A stretch of DNA of 64,000 bases. Origin: Nyssa sinensis. Lineage: Eukaryota; Streptophyta; Magnoliopsida; Cornales; Nyssaceae. A program made the translations under genes and the position numbers. The stretch spans positions 11,937,880 to 12,001,879 of the forward strand of contig CM018033.1 in NCBI GenBank assembly GCA_008638375.1, in the 5' to 3' direction. Below are positions 12,901-24,300 of this stretch, piece after piece (within the stretch, counting starts at the first letter, position 1; each line of letters starts with the position of its first letter). The notes under the pieces were generated by a model. That model was not told the DNA's origin, did not search any database, and was given only the letters and a program-made list of their open reading frames with translations.

Positions 12901-13606
12901 GATTGGTATTTAGTATTGATCCATTCTATTTGGTTCTATGTTGATCTGATTTGTTCTCTTGCGTTACGTTGTTCTACTTGAGCTGCATTTGAGCATGCAT
13001 ATATATATATATATGAACTGGTTTTGAAACCCATGGCAGGAACCTATGTTACTCACTGAGCTTGTTTAAGCTCATTCCATTTATTTAACATTTTTCAGAA
13101 TACATCTCCATTGGACTAGAAAGCACAAGGATATGTCACTAGTGGATTGAGAGACATTCCCAAGTGAGGATCTGATGGCAATAATATGTGGAGACTTGGT
13201 TTCTAATAGATTGATTCTGGCTATTCAGGTGAGTGTGATGATATAAATGACTTTATTCATATGTAATAGATGTGTAGGGATATGGCTCATGGTAATGGTA
13301 CTCTGGAGGAATTTGATATGCTCTATGTTATATATCTGTTATAGATGTGTTCTGTGGTTAGAGTTATTAGCTGTTTGATTATTGATTTGCTCTGTGGTAC
13401 ATACTTATGAGGTATATAGTTGAGTTGCATTCTCGAGATAAAAAGGTTTTACTTTCCGCTGTTCTGACCCTACATTTGGAATGCAATTCATCGTAAGGTT
13501 CAGAAGATTGCCTTTGGTTGGTCGCATTGTCGGTCGGAGACTGGCAAGGCGGCTAACTGGCATCACATCTTCAGCATCCGCGTAGGGTGGGGTGCGGGAT
13601 GTGACA
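9950..13606 (+). mobile_element. Probable solo LTR, 3.66 kb
   Basis: Starts TGTAATACCCCCAAAATCC and ends GGTGCGGGATGTGACA, the TGTNAYACCC...GGGNTGTNACA termini of long plant gypsy LTRs. Flanks are CATCA (9945-9949) and CATTA (13607-13611), compatible with a 5-bp TSD carrying one change. Near the 3' side are ACTCACTGAGC and TTTTTCAG-type motifs (13050-13100) that recur in the other LTRs here. No gag or pol is seen inside. A GA-rich duplicated block at 12620-12870 contains two copies of a GGGGAAGGTTCAGGCAC motif. Confidence 0.65.
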
Positions 13607-13637
13607 CATTATGTGACTTGCACATGAAGGGAACAGT

Positions 13638-16600
13638 TGTCACGACCCGAAACCCACCCTATGCGGATCTCAAGTCGCGGGACTGGCCCAATGGCCATCC
13701 CTACTTTTTCATTCTTAGCATCAATGATAACAATAAATAATATAACATAATCAATATTGTGCGAAAGCCTTATTACAACCATTATTCAAAGTTTGAAAAT
13801 AAAACTGACAATAACCTAAACATAACCACTTTTAGGTGGTGAGTACATGGGAGAGACTATATCATTCTACTGTGCTCCTCAACTGTCTCCCTAAGCTCCT
13901 GACCTACTACTGTGGTTTTGTAGCATTCTCACCTGAAAAATATAATGAATGAGATGAGCTAACAAAGCTCAGTAAGTAAAAGCCTATCTCAAAAACGGGT
14001 TAGGGATGACATAGAAAAATAAAACAAGGTAACATGATAGCCAATCATAACAATAGTTGCAGTCAATAGTAAAGTGCCACAAAGGCCAAGGAACAGTAAA
14101 ACCTAATAACAAGTGTAAGTAATGGTGTGCATGGATATGGAATAAAGCTCAAAAATCACAATTCGACATGAACACTGCCACAATAAGATGGTCACAGTCA
14201 AATCCAATAAATAGGAACAATCAACATAAGACTTATTCATAGGGAAGTGAAAACAACCTATGAATCCAATAAACATCAGTATTACAATCAACATGAATGA
14301 TGCATTTACTCTGTGTAGGGTTTGGCAGATCCTCGGTCTTTTAGGGCACGGCATACCTCCCATTTACATGAATGCGTAAAAACGCCATCTTTGCCATGTG
14401 TCCATTTGACTCGTAGGTCCCATAAATTGACCCGTAGGTCCAAGTTAATCAGATAGCATCAGATGGGTAATGTGATGAGCACAAAACCCGGCATTTATCA
14501 TAACTCAGGATTATATTGTATTCCATATGAAGTGTACTAAACATGGAACGTCATAACATAAGCATACAGTGAATAAACATCAACACAATGAATTAAGTCA
14601 TGAGATATCAGCCAATAGGCATCCACCACGTAGAACAATATCCATGGTGGGAACAATAACAGTGGATATATATATATATATATGAGTACAAGTTTTGGCA
14701 GTAATAGAAAGATTGTGGCTTGGAAAATCACGTGTAAGAGATAGGAATCCACTTACCTTTTTAACGCGCCTAGTATCTTGTGTCCTTCCCTTTTCCTTTT
14801 GAATCTTCTATATATATATATATATATATATCAGTAAACACATATTAGTTTTAATGCCATTTATCAATTTGAGCTCCTCACTACTTTAAGTATCTCTTTA
14901 CTAATTTAGGCTTTCACAATTTCCAAATTAAACTAACTTACCCAAGGGCAAAATGGTCATTTACGTGCCTCTACTTTTCGGGTTCTATTTTCAAAATTTG
15001 GACTTTACCGTTGAATCCAAAAGATTTGAAATAATAAAAATTCACTATTTATTTAACTCAATCGGAGCCCGTTTGACTCACATTTGACATAGGGCATCTT
15101 GGCACTTCTATGGGTATTTTATTTTTCAAGATTTCGTCTTGAAATGGACCTCACCGTTGAATTCAAAAGGTCCAAAACAGTAAGTTTGCACTATTCATTA
15201 GACTAATTTGCAAATCGAGTTTTATTTAAATAATCACCTTTTTAGTTAGTTATTAATTAATTGTTTAAATTAATTAATTAGATCTAATATAAATATTATT
15301 TAGTGTAAAACAGACCACATGTGCCTCAGTGGCATAGTGGTCCGTTCCATGAAGCCTTTCCTCCACATCGCACTTTCAAGTCACAGGGACAGCAGTCCCT
15401 GCGCAATCTTTTTTTTTCTCTCTAATACTCTAGGCCAAACGGTAGATACCACTAAAACAGGGATTAGTTATCCCTTTCTAATTTAAATCCCAATTGATTC
15501 TCAATCCCCACAACTAAACAACCCCCATTTATTTTAAAACCCCTTTTTTTAAACCTCCAATACTACGCCGTTTAAACAACGGCTGGCCGCTTCTGTTTGG
15601 GTCGGGTCCCAACCTGGATCCGACCCATGACCTGACCTGTTCCTATTCATCATCTTCCTCAAACCTATGCACAATGACCGCAAGAACCCTAAATTTTCAA
15701 CTTCTATTTTGCAACGTTTTGATCACGATTTTTTACTGCTCTAAATTCAGAACGGCCCCTAGGAATCCCCTCTACCTTTCCCTGTTTATCTTAGGGGTCG
15801 GATCACGCTCATGGGTTGGGTTTGGGTTTCATAGAAGGTCTGGATATCTCTACGGTGTATGCTCATTTCTATACCAAATTTGGTGATTTTTGGCTTGGTG
15901 TGACCCGAGGGATGTGAGGTCTTTGAATCCATTGAAGGAATCAAGTTTAGAGCACAAATGGCAAGGTTCACTTCTTGACCCGCCACCTGCAACTCCTTAT
16001 TTCTCTCAGCCCTTTAACCCTTTCCTCCTAATTTTTGTGGATTTATAATCCTAGAACCATCTAGTTTAAGCCCTAAGCCTTCAAAACCCGTTTGGTTTGG
16101 GTCAGTTTCAGACCCATTTCTTTCATGGCCATTGTCAACAGTGTTGTCCTTTTTTCTGTTTTCTCGGTTTTATTTGATTCTAATATTCTCCTACGTAACA
16201 TCTACAAAGCATGCATGAACTTCCCAAATCATTTAACACTTAAACAAAATTGAGAACATGACACTTACCTTTTCCTTGTTTTTTTTTCAGTCACTGTGTT
16301 GCCTCCCTGTTCGTTTCCCCACTTCTGATTCCCCCACGCTTCAGCCCCGGTTTGGTTTCCTTGCTCCTTTCCTAACTCTCCCTCAACCACTCACGTATGC
16401 ATCATATACGCAACAACTCACGTATCTTGCGCCCACTGTATCTCTCTCTCCTTCATCCCCCTGTTGCCCCAATCCTTATCACCCCATCCCTTTCTTTGAT
16501 TTAAATTCAAATTCCCTTCTCTTATCTCATTATGAGTTTATCTCAATTACACGTATGCAAATATATACACATATGCAGCCTATTATATATACCTATACAT

Positions 16601-17044
16601 ATATTGCCCAATGTATGTCCATATATATGTATCACATGCATATAGATATGTACATGTATACTTATATACACATATATAAATAATACATTTTTATTCACAT
16701 TTTATTTCATTAATATAATTGTTATTCCTTATTTCATTTTTATTTCCATTTTTAAATTTTAATTTTATTATTATTATTATTTTAATTTTATTTTCCTTAT
16801 CTTTATTTATTATTAGATTTTATCTTCTTCTTTTTTTTTTTATCTTAACTTATTTAATTTTATTTATTTAAATTTCATTTTTATTTCGGTATCCGTTCGT
16901 GGTTTGTTCAGGCACCGCCCAGGCATTATCCGTACTTCCGAACTTTTAAATTTTTAAACCGACCATTTTATTTAACATTAAACAGGAAGCCCAACGGCTC
17001 GAGTTACATGGCTTATTCGGTTACATCTGGGTCAAGGTATTACA
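13638..17044 (-). mobile_element. Long LTR in reverse orientation, 3.4 kb
   Basis: The left edge TGTCACGACCCGAAACCCACC is the reversed 3' end of the LTR type ending at 13606, and the right edge AAGGTATTACA is its reversed start (TGTAATACCTTGACCC on the minus strand). Length matches the 9950-13606 LTR. It shares blocks with 17530-20201 and 28014-31489: GAGTACAA..TTGGCAGTA..., a 'GACTCCACCGTTGAATTC' type block, a tRNA-like segment and a GGGTCGGGTCC block. No TSD was recognised and no protein-coding similarity found. Confidence 0.6.
15321..15390 (+). other. Degenerate tRNA-like segment in LTR
   Basis: GTGCCTCAGTGGCATAGTGG resembles a pol III A-box region and is followed by a weakened B box (TTTCAAGTCAC). 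It is the decayed counterpart of 18300-18383. Confidence 0.4.
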
Positions 17045-17529
17045 AAAGTTGCCACACACTTAGAGTGTGTTAGGGCATTTCCAGTGGTGACTCAAACTCA
17101 AATCAAATTTAAATTTGAGTCAAAATCAACAAAAATCACCCACCAACCCTCGACTCAAACCCACACCAAATCAGTTTTTCCCTCAAATCCTAACCCAAAT
17201 CAGTGCACTACTGTTCACAGCATCAAATTTCTAACGATTATTTTTTTTCCCTACCTAATCTCACCTCAGATGAAAAATGGAAGGAAAAGGCAAGGAAAAA
17301 AAATGGAAAGAAAATCAGAAAAAGGAAAACAGACAATGAAAGAATTAAACATGAACTTACAACTTATAGCTAGAAAATCAAGCGAACTATCAGCTGATTG
17401 AACAACCAATTCTTTGTAGTTTTCAAGTATTCAGACTGAAACTAAACTGGGTTTCTTGCGAAAGTAGGGACAGCTAGTGGGTCGGCCCCGGATCCCCAAT
17501 CCGCATAGGGTGGGTTTCAAGTCGTGACA
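17045..17529. other. Short LTR end plus MITE-like sequence
   Basis: 17075-17250 starts AGGGCATTTCCAGTGG and is rich in ACTCAAA/CAAATC motifs, like the ends of some plant MITEs, but no matching inverted end is seen. 17480-17529 (ATAGGGTGGGTTTCAAGTCG..TGACA) is a + strand copy of the LTR end found reversed at 13638. Confidence 0.45.
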
Positions 17530-18299
17530 AAGCATCAAATTGTGGAATCAATAATATCAGGTATGTATAGGAGTACAATTTTGGTAGTATGAAGGAATAA
17601 CGTGGCTGAGAATACCATATGTAAGAGATCGGATTTTACTTATGTACAAAATGTACAAGTAATCATAATCAAGATATGATAGTTAAGTTCTCAATAACTT
17701 TCACAAGATAGGACAATCATCAGTTTGTGGGATCAATAATGTCAAATAAGTATAAGAGTACAATTTGGCAATATTAAAGGATAACTTTGACATGGCTAAG
17801 AAATACCGCATATCAGAGCGTCAGGGTTTACTTACCTTTTCCACAGTTTTTTTTCCTTTCAATTAGATTGTTTTCCCTTTCCCTTTCGAAGTGCCTATTC
17901 ATTCAGTAAATAGTTCTCAGTTCAATGTTACGTGTAGCCTAATTTCTAAAATTAGTCAAGTATACATATCAACATCACAACTGTCTTATTTTGTAAAATG
18001 GACTCTACCATTGAGTCCAGAACGTCGAATAAAATAGGTTTAGACTTTTACAGGTCTCAATTTGGCTTTGAGCATCACTAGGGGCAATATGGTAATTTTA
18101 TAATTTTACGTGTCTTAATTTTTTGAAACCCCGTCTCGTGAAACAGACTCCACCATTTGATTTAGAATACCCAACATAATAAAAATATACTATACTTTTA
18201 AATTATTCGGGTATCGGGATTAATTACTATAATTAATTCACTTTATTTAAATTATTTAATATAATATTTTATATTATTTTTGGCAGAATTGTAACATAC

Positions 18300-18383
18300 G
18301 TGCCTTAGTGGCACAATGGTCCGTATGTGGGGGATAAGTTCCCATACACATATCGATCGTGGGTTCGAGTCCTGGGGGGCAAC
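18300..18383 (+). other. tRNA-like segment inside LTR
   Basis: GTGCCTTAGTGGCACAATGG resembles a tRNA 5' arm with A box, and GGTTCGAGTCC (18362-18372) is a perfect pol III B box / T loop. The segment ends ..TGGGGGGCAAC. The T stem pairs poorly (only about two Watson-Crick pairs plus wobbles), so this is not a functional tRNA gene. It is shared with the related LTR at 15321 and so belongs to the repeat. Confidence 0.6.
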
Positions 18384-19334
18384 AACCTTTTTTTATTTTT
18401 CAAACTATTCCTAAGCCAAACAGCGAATAGGGGCAAAATAGGGATGGCATATCCCTATTCAAAATAGGGTTAGTAAATCAATTTATTATCCCGCCAAACT
18501 CCCCAATTTCATTTTAATTTAAAACCTAAAACTGCGCCATTTTGAATATAACCCAAACTATTTCATTTCGGGTTGGGGCCCGACCCGACTCCGACCCATA
18601 ACTGACCCAACCACTATTCTTTTTCTCCGACCAGCTTTCGGTGTCTTCTCCGACGCCAGCCAACTTTTTTCAGTGGAATTCCAGCATCGGCCCAACGGGA
18701 TTCAAACCTAATTTTTCCTTTCCCTATCTAAGGTCGGTTTTGGGTTCCTATTAACGAAAATGGTTGAAATTGGGGAAACTGGTGTCTACTCCAACGAGCC
18801 ACGATTTTTCGAACACCCTTTTTCTTTCTATTTTATGGCTTTCTAACCATCATTTCTTCCCAAATTTTCTTCCTTTCTGTTTATGGGATTTAGGGGAACA
18901 CTTCTCCAATCCTCAAATGGTTTAAAACTATCAAAACATCTCATTACCTGAAACCTGCTACCTCACTTTTCTCTCTCATTTCTCCACCATTTCACTCTTG
19001 ATTTCTTCCTAAACTTATCATTTTTCTCATAGATTATAACCCTATAATTATTTATAGGTTTCATGCAAGCTTTTCATTTCATAAACCCAACAAAAAATAT
19101 TCAAAACGTGAATTTGACTAAGGGCCTTACCTTTTCTCTGCAATGGTTTGCTTGCTTCCTTAGCCTCTTCTTCTTACTTAGTCTCCTTCTCCTTTCTTGA
19201 TTTTCTTTTTCTCTATTGCATGTAACCCATGCATGCCCCTTATACAAGCGGTTTCTCCACCGCCTTCCCCCACTCCTTCTCTCTATTCCTCTCATTCTCT
19301 TTATTCCTTCATTTTCTTTTGTTTTATTCATTAG

Positions 19335-19702
19335 ATATTTTATATATAATATATATATATATATATAAAATTTCCACTGCCACACACTCATTCACACTTA
19401 TTCACACACACACACACAGCCGGCACACACACACTAAACACACACACACCCTCACTTGCTGTGTGCACACTCATTCACTTCCTTTTCTTTTTCCTTTCCT
19501 TTTCTTTTTCTTTCATTAGATATTTTGTATATTATATATATATATATATAACACTCTGCCGACATATATATATATATACTTATATATAATCACTACACAC
19601 ACACACACACAACATATATATATATATACACACACACTACCACTTGCTGCACATACATATTCCATATGTATATATACACATATAAACACTTACACACACC
19701 TG

Positions 19703-19735
<33 letters not shown>

Positions 19736-19995
19736 TACACACACAATCGTATATACACACATTTACATATATATATATATATTCACACTTATATACTTGC
19801 ATATATATATATACACATCATCCACACATATATACATATGTTGTACACACACACACTGTAGCACACATGTATACTGATATATATATATATATATATATAT
19901 ATGTATCTACTCATTATATAGATGTGTATATATATATACACAAATATATTTACATACATACATACTCATATATATATACACGTAGGTATATATAT
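19335..19995. repeat. Compound (TA)n/(CA)n microsatellite field
   Basis: About 660 bp of alternating TATATA and CACACA runs with short interruptions. Long open frames here encode only Tyr-Ile-His-Thr repeats and are artefacts. Confidence 0.95.
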
Positions 19996-20201
19996 ATCCT
20001 TCACTCCATTAATGTATCATTCGGATACTCGGGCTTATCGAAGCTTAAATTGTACTATAGATTCAATCTCAAAAACGGACCCTAACAATGTCTTCTACAG
20101 ATTTATTTCCGTTGAGGTAACTTAGCCCTGTAAGGCACATCTAGTCTAACAGTTCGGGTTTACAAAAATTTGCTCGGGTAATTTTGGGTCGGGGTGTTTC
20201 A

Positions 20202-20656
20202 CCTACTATCCATGTAAGTTTATGAAAAAGGTTTCAAAACCCACGACAAGGAATTCGAGTTATTCATGAGCTTTTCTTAAAGCTCATAGGGTTTTTATCC
20301 TATGTATTTCAGGTGGAGCTTCAAGTAATGTAGCTTGAAGGAATAAAGTTTAAATTACAGCGCTTTGGGAAGATTGACAAATTTGGCTAAAGAGTTGTAC
20401 TTTTGTAAAAATAGCCAAAAGAAAATTTAAAGCTGTAATATTCAGATATTATCATTTAATGAAATTTTAGTTATGCTCTACCATGATTCAGATTCCGTTA
20501 CTTTATAAGTATGAACATATGGAATGTATGTACTAGACAAAAGGCATTCGGTTGGACATATTATCAATATACTACATTAGAGTTAGTATATTAATGAGGT
20601 GTCTAACTGACCGGTCATTATCTTTAATCCACATAAGGTAATTCTGGGATGTGACA
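20202..20656 (+). mobile_element. LTR 3'-end fragment, + orientation
   Basis: Ends ATTCTGGGATGTGACA and holds the usual 3'-side LTR blocks (ACCCACGACAAGGAATTCG, AGCTTTTCTTAAAGCTCAT, a TATTTCAG). Its 5' part is absent. Confidence 0.55.
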
Positions 20657-20990
20657 ACAGGTGTGGGTGAAACGAGGTCGGAGCGAGATTTTAAAAATCT
20701 ATTCGAATTCAGAGCGGGGTCGGGGAATGGTCACCCCCCGCCTTATTTATATATTAAATTTTTTTATACCTAAAGTATAATATATTTACTAATAAATAAT
20801 ATTATATAAAATAATTTTTTAAAGGTTTCTCATATTGGTTATTTTTATAATAAAGTTGTAATTTATTTATTATTTTTTTTAAAACTTAACTTAGGAAACT
20901 TAATTTGGAGCCGGGTCGGGAAAAATAACGGCATGCGGTAAATATTTGGGTGGGGCGGACTATTCTTCTTCAGACAGCTTTGGACGGACT
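20657..20990. repeat. GGGTCGGG-rich repeat remnant
   Basis: Two G-rich ends (GAGCGGGGTCGGGGAATGG near 20710 and GAGCCGGGTCGGGAAAAAT near 20910) flank an A/T-rich core. This resembles known non-autonomous elements but no clear TIR or TSD was found. Confidence 0.35.
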
Positions 20991-21234
20991 TGGGCTGTAT
21001 AAAATGTTTAAAGCTGTAAAATGGCAGCGCTCACGACTTCACAAGGAAAAGACCCTCGATCGAAATCACAAAAACATGCTCTCAAAGCTTTCCACTGCTC
21101 CTCAAGGGCCTTTCCTTTGGTTTTAAAGTCGATTTGTGTCTTTGTTTTCAGACTCGAAGCTGCAACCGAAAGCGACTAAGACTGAATAAAAAGAAGAAGA
21201 GGAGAGAGGGAGGGTAAAGAAACGGACTTCAAAA
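20991..21234 (+). promoter_or_regulatory. Likely core promoter and 5' UTR of EXO84C
   Basis: This is the gene-proximal stretch between the last repeat and the start codon. It contains TATAAAATG at 20998-21006, a possible TATA box, and a purine-rich leader (GAAGAAGAGGAGAGAGGG) directly before the ATG. The start context AAAAATGGAG has A at -3 and G at +4, which favours initiation. The transcription start is not visible. Confidence 0.45.
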
Positions 21235-21330
21235 ATGGAGAGCAGTGAAGAAGATGATGACTTCCCATCAATCGAATCTGTTACCCCACAATCCAAAATC
21301 GACACCATCTATCAGTCGAAGACTGAAAAG
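21235..21330 (+). CDS. EXO84C: EXO84C exon 1
   Basis: Encodes residues 1-32, from [15 protein letters not shown] to YQSKTEK, nearly identical to the first exon of Arabidopsis EXO84C. It ends ACTGAAAAG|GTGACC, phase 0. The reading frame runs on into the intron but loses all similarity there. Confidence 0.93.
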
Positions 21331-24300
21331 GTGACCTTTTCTCTTTTGCTTCCTATTTTGTTTGGTTGCTGTGAAAATGTAAATAAAAGAAAGGAAAATA
21401 AAATTCTAAAGCTAAAACCTCTGCTCAACTAAGCTAAACTAACCATAATCCTTCTATTTGACTTAGTTGAGTTGAGCGCTCGCTCGCTCGCTCTGTTGGT
21501 GTCGTGCGGGCGGGGAAATCGAATTGATTGAAAACATAAGTTTCAATATGGTATTTTTGTTTGCTTTCCTAGTTTTTCTCAGCAGCCAAATCGAGTTTCT
21601 CCCTGAAGTTCTTCTACCTTAGTTGTTTTAAAATATTCCCCGATCAAAATTCTTTCCGTTGATGAATCCCTTAATACATTATTTATTTTAATCTGGGTTT
21701 TCTTTATTTCAAGTTCAATTCCTTGAAACAAGCTGCATTTTTAAAGTCACCTGAGTTACCTCTGTTTCAAGTTAATGTTCTGCAGTGAAACGGGATTTAG
21801 GAATTTAGACGAAGGAGTAGATCTAGAGGGGGGTAAATAGGTCTATTTGTCCAATTATTAGAAAATTTACTAATTTTAATTTTGGTGATTATTGTTCTTA
21901 ATTAGGGTAAAATCTTAATGTTCTTGTACGTGCAATAGTGATATGTGAATATATCTAATTTAAAACAAGCAATCATACAAAGGGACGAACACCAAGGTTT
22001 TTTACTTGTAAAATCCTAGAAAGGAAAAACCACAAGACCTAGTCTAGATACACACAAATCCATTATAAAGAAACTAAAAAGAACACAACTCAACTCGACT
22101 TACAAACCGACTCGACGACAATGATCCACACTTTCCTTGACTTGAATCCTCAAGTGTTTTTCAAAGCTCTGCCCTAGAATCCTCAAACGACGTCCATAAC
22201 TCGAATCCACAAAGTCTTGATGTCTGCCAATTGCACAAGCCGAACTCCTTCAGCAATTACTCACCACAGTTTGATTGTTAAAGATGAACAATTGGGTTTA
22301 CTGATTTGAGGCCATGTTTTTCTAACTCTTAATCAATAAGAAAAGGTTGCTCTCACTCTTTGAAAACTCTTAAGTATGTCTTTGAATTTTGTGCAAAAAG
22401 CCTTTCTTTAGATCTCTCAAAAAATAGTTTGGATCTCCAACTTATTGTAAATAGGAATCAAGTGTAAAATAGGAGACAACCTTGTAGCTCGTTTGAATGA
22501 GTGTGATCCTCATTTGAATGAACATACCATGACTTTTCGAATGAAGCTCACCAATTTGAGTTTTTTTTGAACTAATATATGAGGGTCGTTCGAATCACCA
22601 AGCCACGAGGTTCCCCATGAGCACTGCTGTTAAATTTATTTTGACAACCTCATGCGCTGGTTCGAACTAGTTATGTAAACTGCATCCCACAAGGTGCACT
22701 GCTTGATTCTCATTCGAACTATCAAGTCACAAGGTATCGAATGAAGCCTATTGTGTGAATTTCGTTTGAATGACCTCAAGCCTCATTCAAACAACCTTGA
22801 CTGATTTTCAATTTTTGAAATAAAACAAGTTTTAAACTTTGAAATCCAAAAAGCTTTAGTCATGATCAATTGGAAAACATAGCATATGAATTTTAAAAAT
22901 CTTTTTAATGTGTGTGTGTGTGCATCCAACCTTGTTCAATGGTCTGTAAGTCCAACTTACTATCAAATCAATGCAATCGGCCTTCACTTAATCTTCAATG
23001 GTGAATGTTGACCTTTCAAACACAAAGCTTGAGTATGTACATACTTACAAGGATTTAGACGTGTTTACAACTCTAGTTTTGTCACACAAAATATGTCAAC
23101 TTACACATGAATAGACTTTCACTCCTAATATTTAGAAAGTGAATACCTTTTTTTTTTTTTTTGATAAGTATGCAGAAAGTCAATACACAGCTCTCTCATA
23201 CTTTTAGTTTGGTTTAAATTATTATGAGAACGTTGGTCTTCATGGGTAGCATAAAAGGTTTTCATCTTTATTTAGATATATGGAAATCTGGATTACCTCC
23301 ATTCCAAGTTTATATTGTGCAGAAAATGTATGGTTCTTTCATGGACCGTCTTTATATGGGTTTACTCTTTTTCTGAGTAAATTTAATCAATTTTAACATT
23401 TGCTGTGGTTCCAAGTATTGACCCTAATGATGATACTTTTGTTTGGAGACCACGAAAGTTTTATTAAATGTTCTTTTGGTAATTAAGTTTTATTGAATGT
23501 TGATTGCCTGAACAAAGAACAGAATGTGATGAACTGCAATTTCGTAAGAGTAACCAAAATGTTAAATATCTCTTTAATTATGAAAAAGAAGATGATTTTT
23601 AAACACCTTTTAAATAATTATCTTCTTTTTCGGAATTAAACACCTTTTGGTTGGGCCTTCTGTAAATATTATTTTTGTCTATAGGCAAACCATTTTTTTT
23701 CCTATTTTTTGCAGCAAAGTTGAAGTTTTTTAAGCATGTGTAGTAAAAGTTCAGAAAAACATTGCATTTTACTGAAAACAAAAGCAAGCTGGACAGTGGT
23801 GTTTTTGCCTGTGCCGCTGTGGTAGTGATGGTTGTTGCGGTGGTTGTAGTGGTTGTGATGTGCTGATGGTAGGGTAGCCATATGAGGGAAGAACAAATTT
23901 TATCTTTTGATAAGTAGATTTTATTCAAAAGCTCCAAAGAGGGCGCAACTCATATACAAGAGGCACATACAAAAGAATCTTAAGACCCGTTATACACATA
24001 TTCCCCAAAAAATCAATAAAAGAGAGAATCTACTAAAAACGATCTTGTACTCCTAAACAACAATGTACGGTGCATAATCTGTTTTTAAAAAAAATAACAG
24101 TCTACTCTTTCCCTTCAAACGTTTTCCTGTTCATTTCCCTCTAAATACACCATGAAACATAGGGGTTCCATCTCTCATAATGGTCTAACTCTCTTGTTTC
24201 TACACTCCTCTCGCTAGGGTTGCAACTCGGTCCGGTTGGGCTCGAGTTGAGACATGTCCAAGCCCAGCCCAAGATTTGAGACAGTCAGCTCGAGACCGAA

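Larger units (their letters stand above)
17530..20201 (-). mobile_element. Diverged long LTR fragment, reverse orientation
   Basis: Shares block order with 13638-17044 (the GTACAATTTTGG block twice, the ACTCTACCATTGAGTCC block, a tRNA-like segment, a GGCCCGACCCGACTCCGACC block) but is clearly diverged. Its right edge GGTCGGGGTGTTTCA is a reversed LTR start; the opposite end is missing. It contains the large microsatellite field at 19335-19995. No gene is supported. Confidence 0.55.

Noticed and set aside
16258..16683. 141-codon + strand frame
   Set aside because: Low complexity, inside a long LTR, no similarity and no start context.
18300..18383. Functional tRNA gene
   Set aside because: B box is good but the T stem and acceptor stem do not pair; it is a repeat-borne tRNA-like segment.
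19666..20085. 139-codon open frame in the microsatellite field
   Set aside because: It is made of TA/CA repeats and encodes only YIHT-type repeats.
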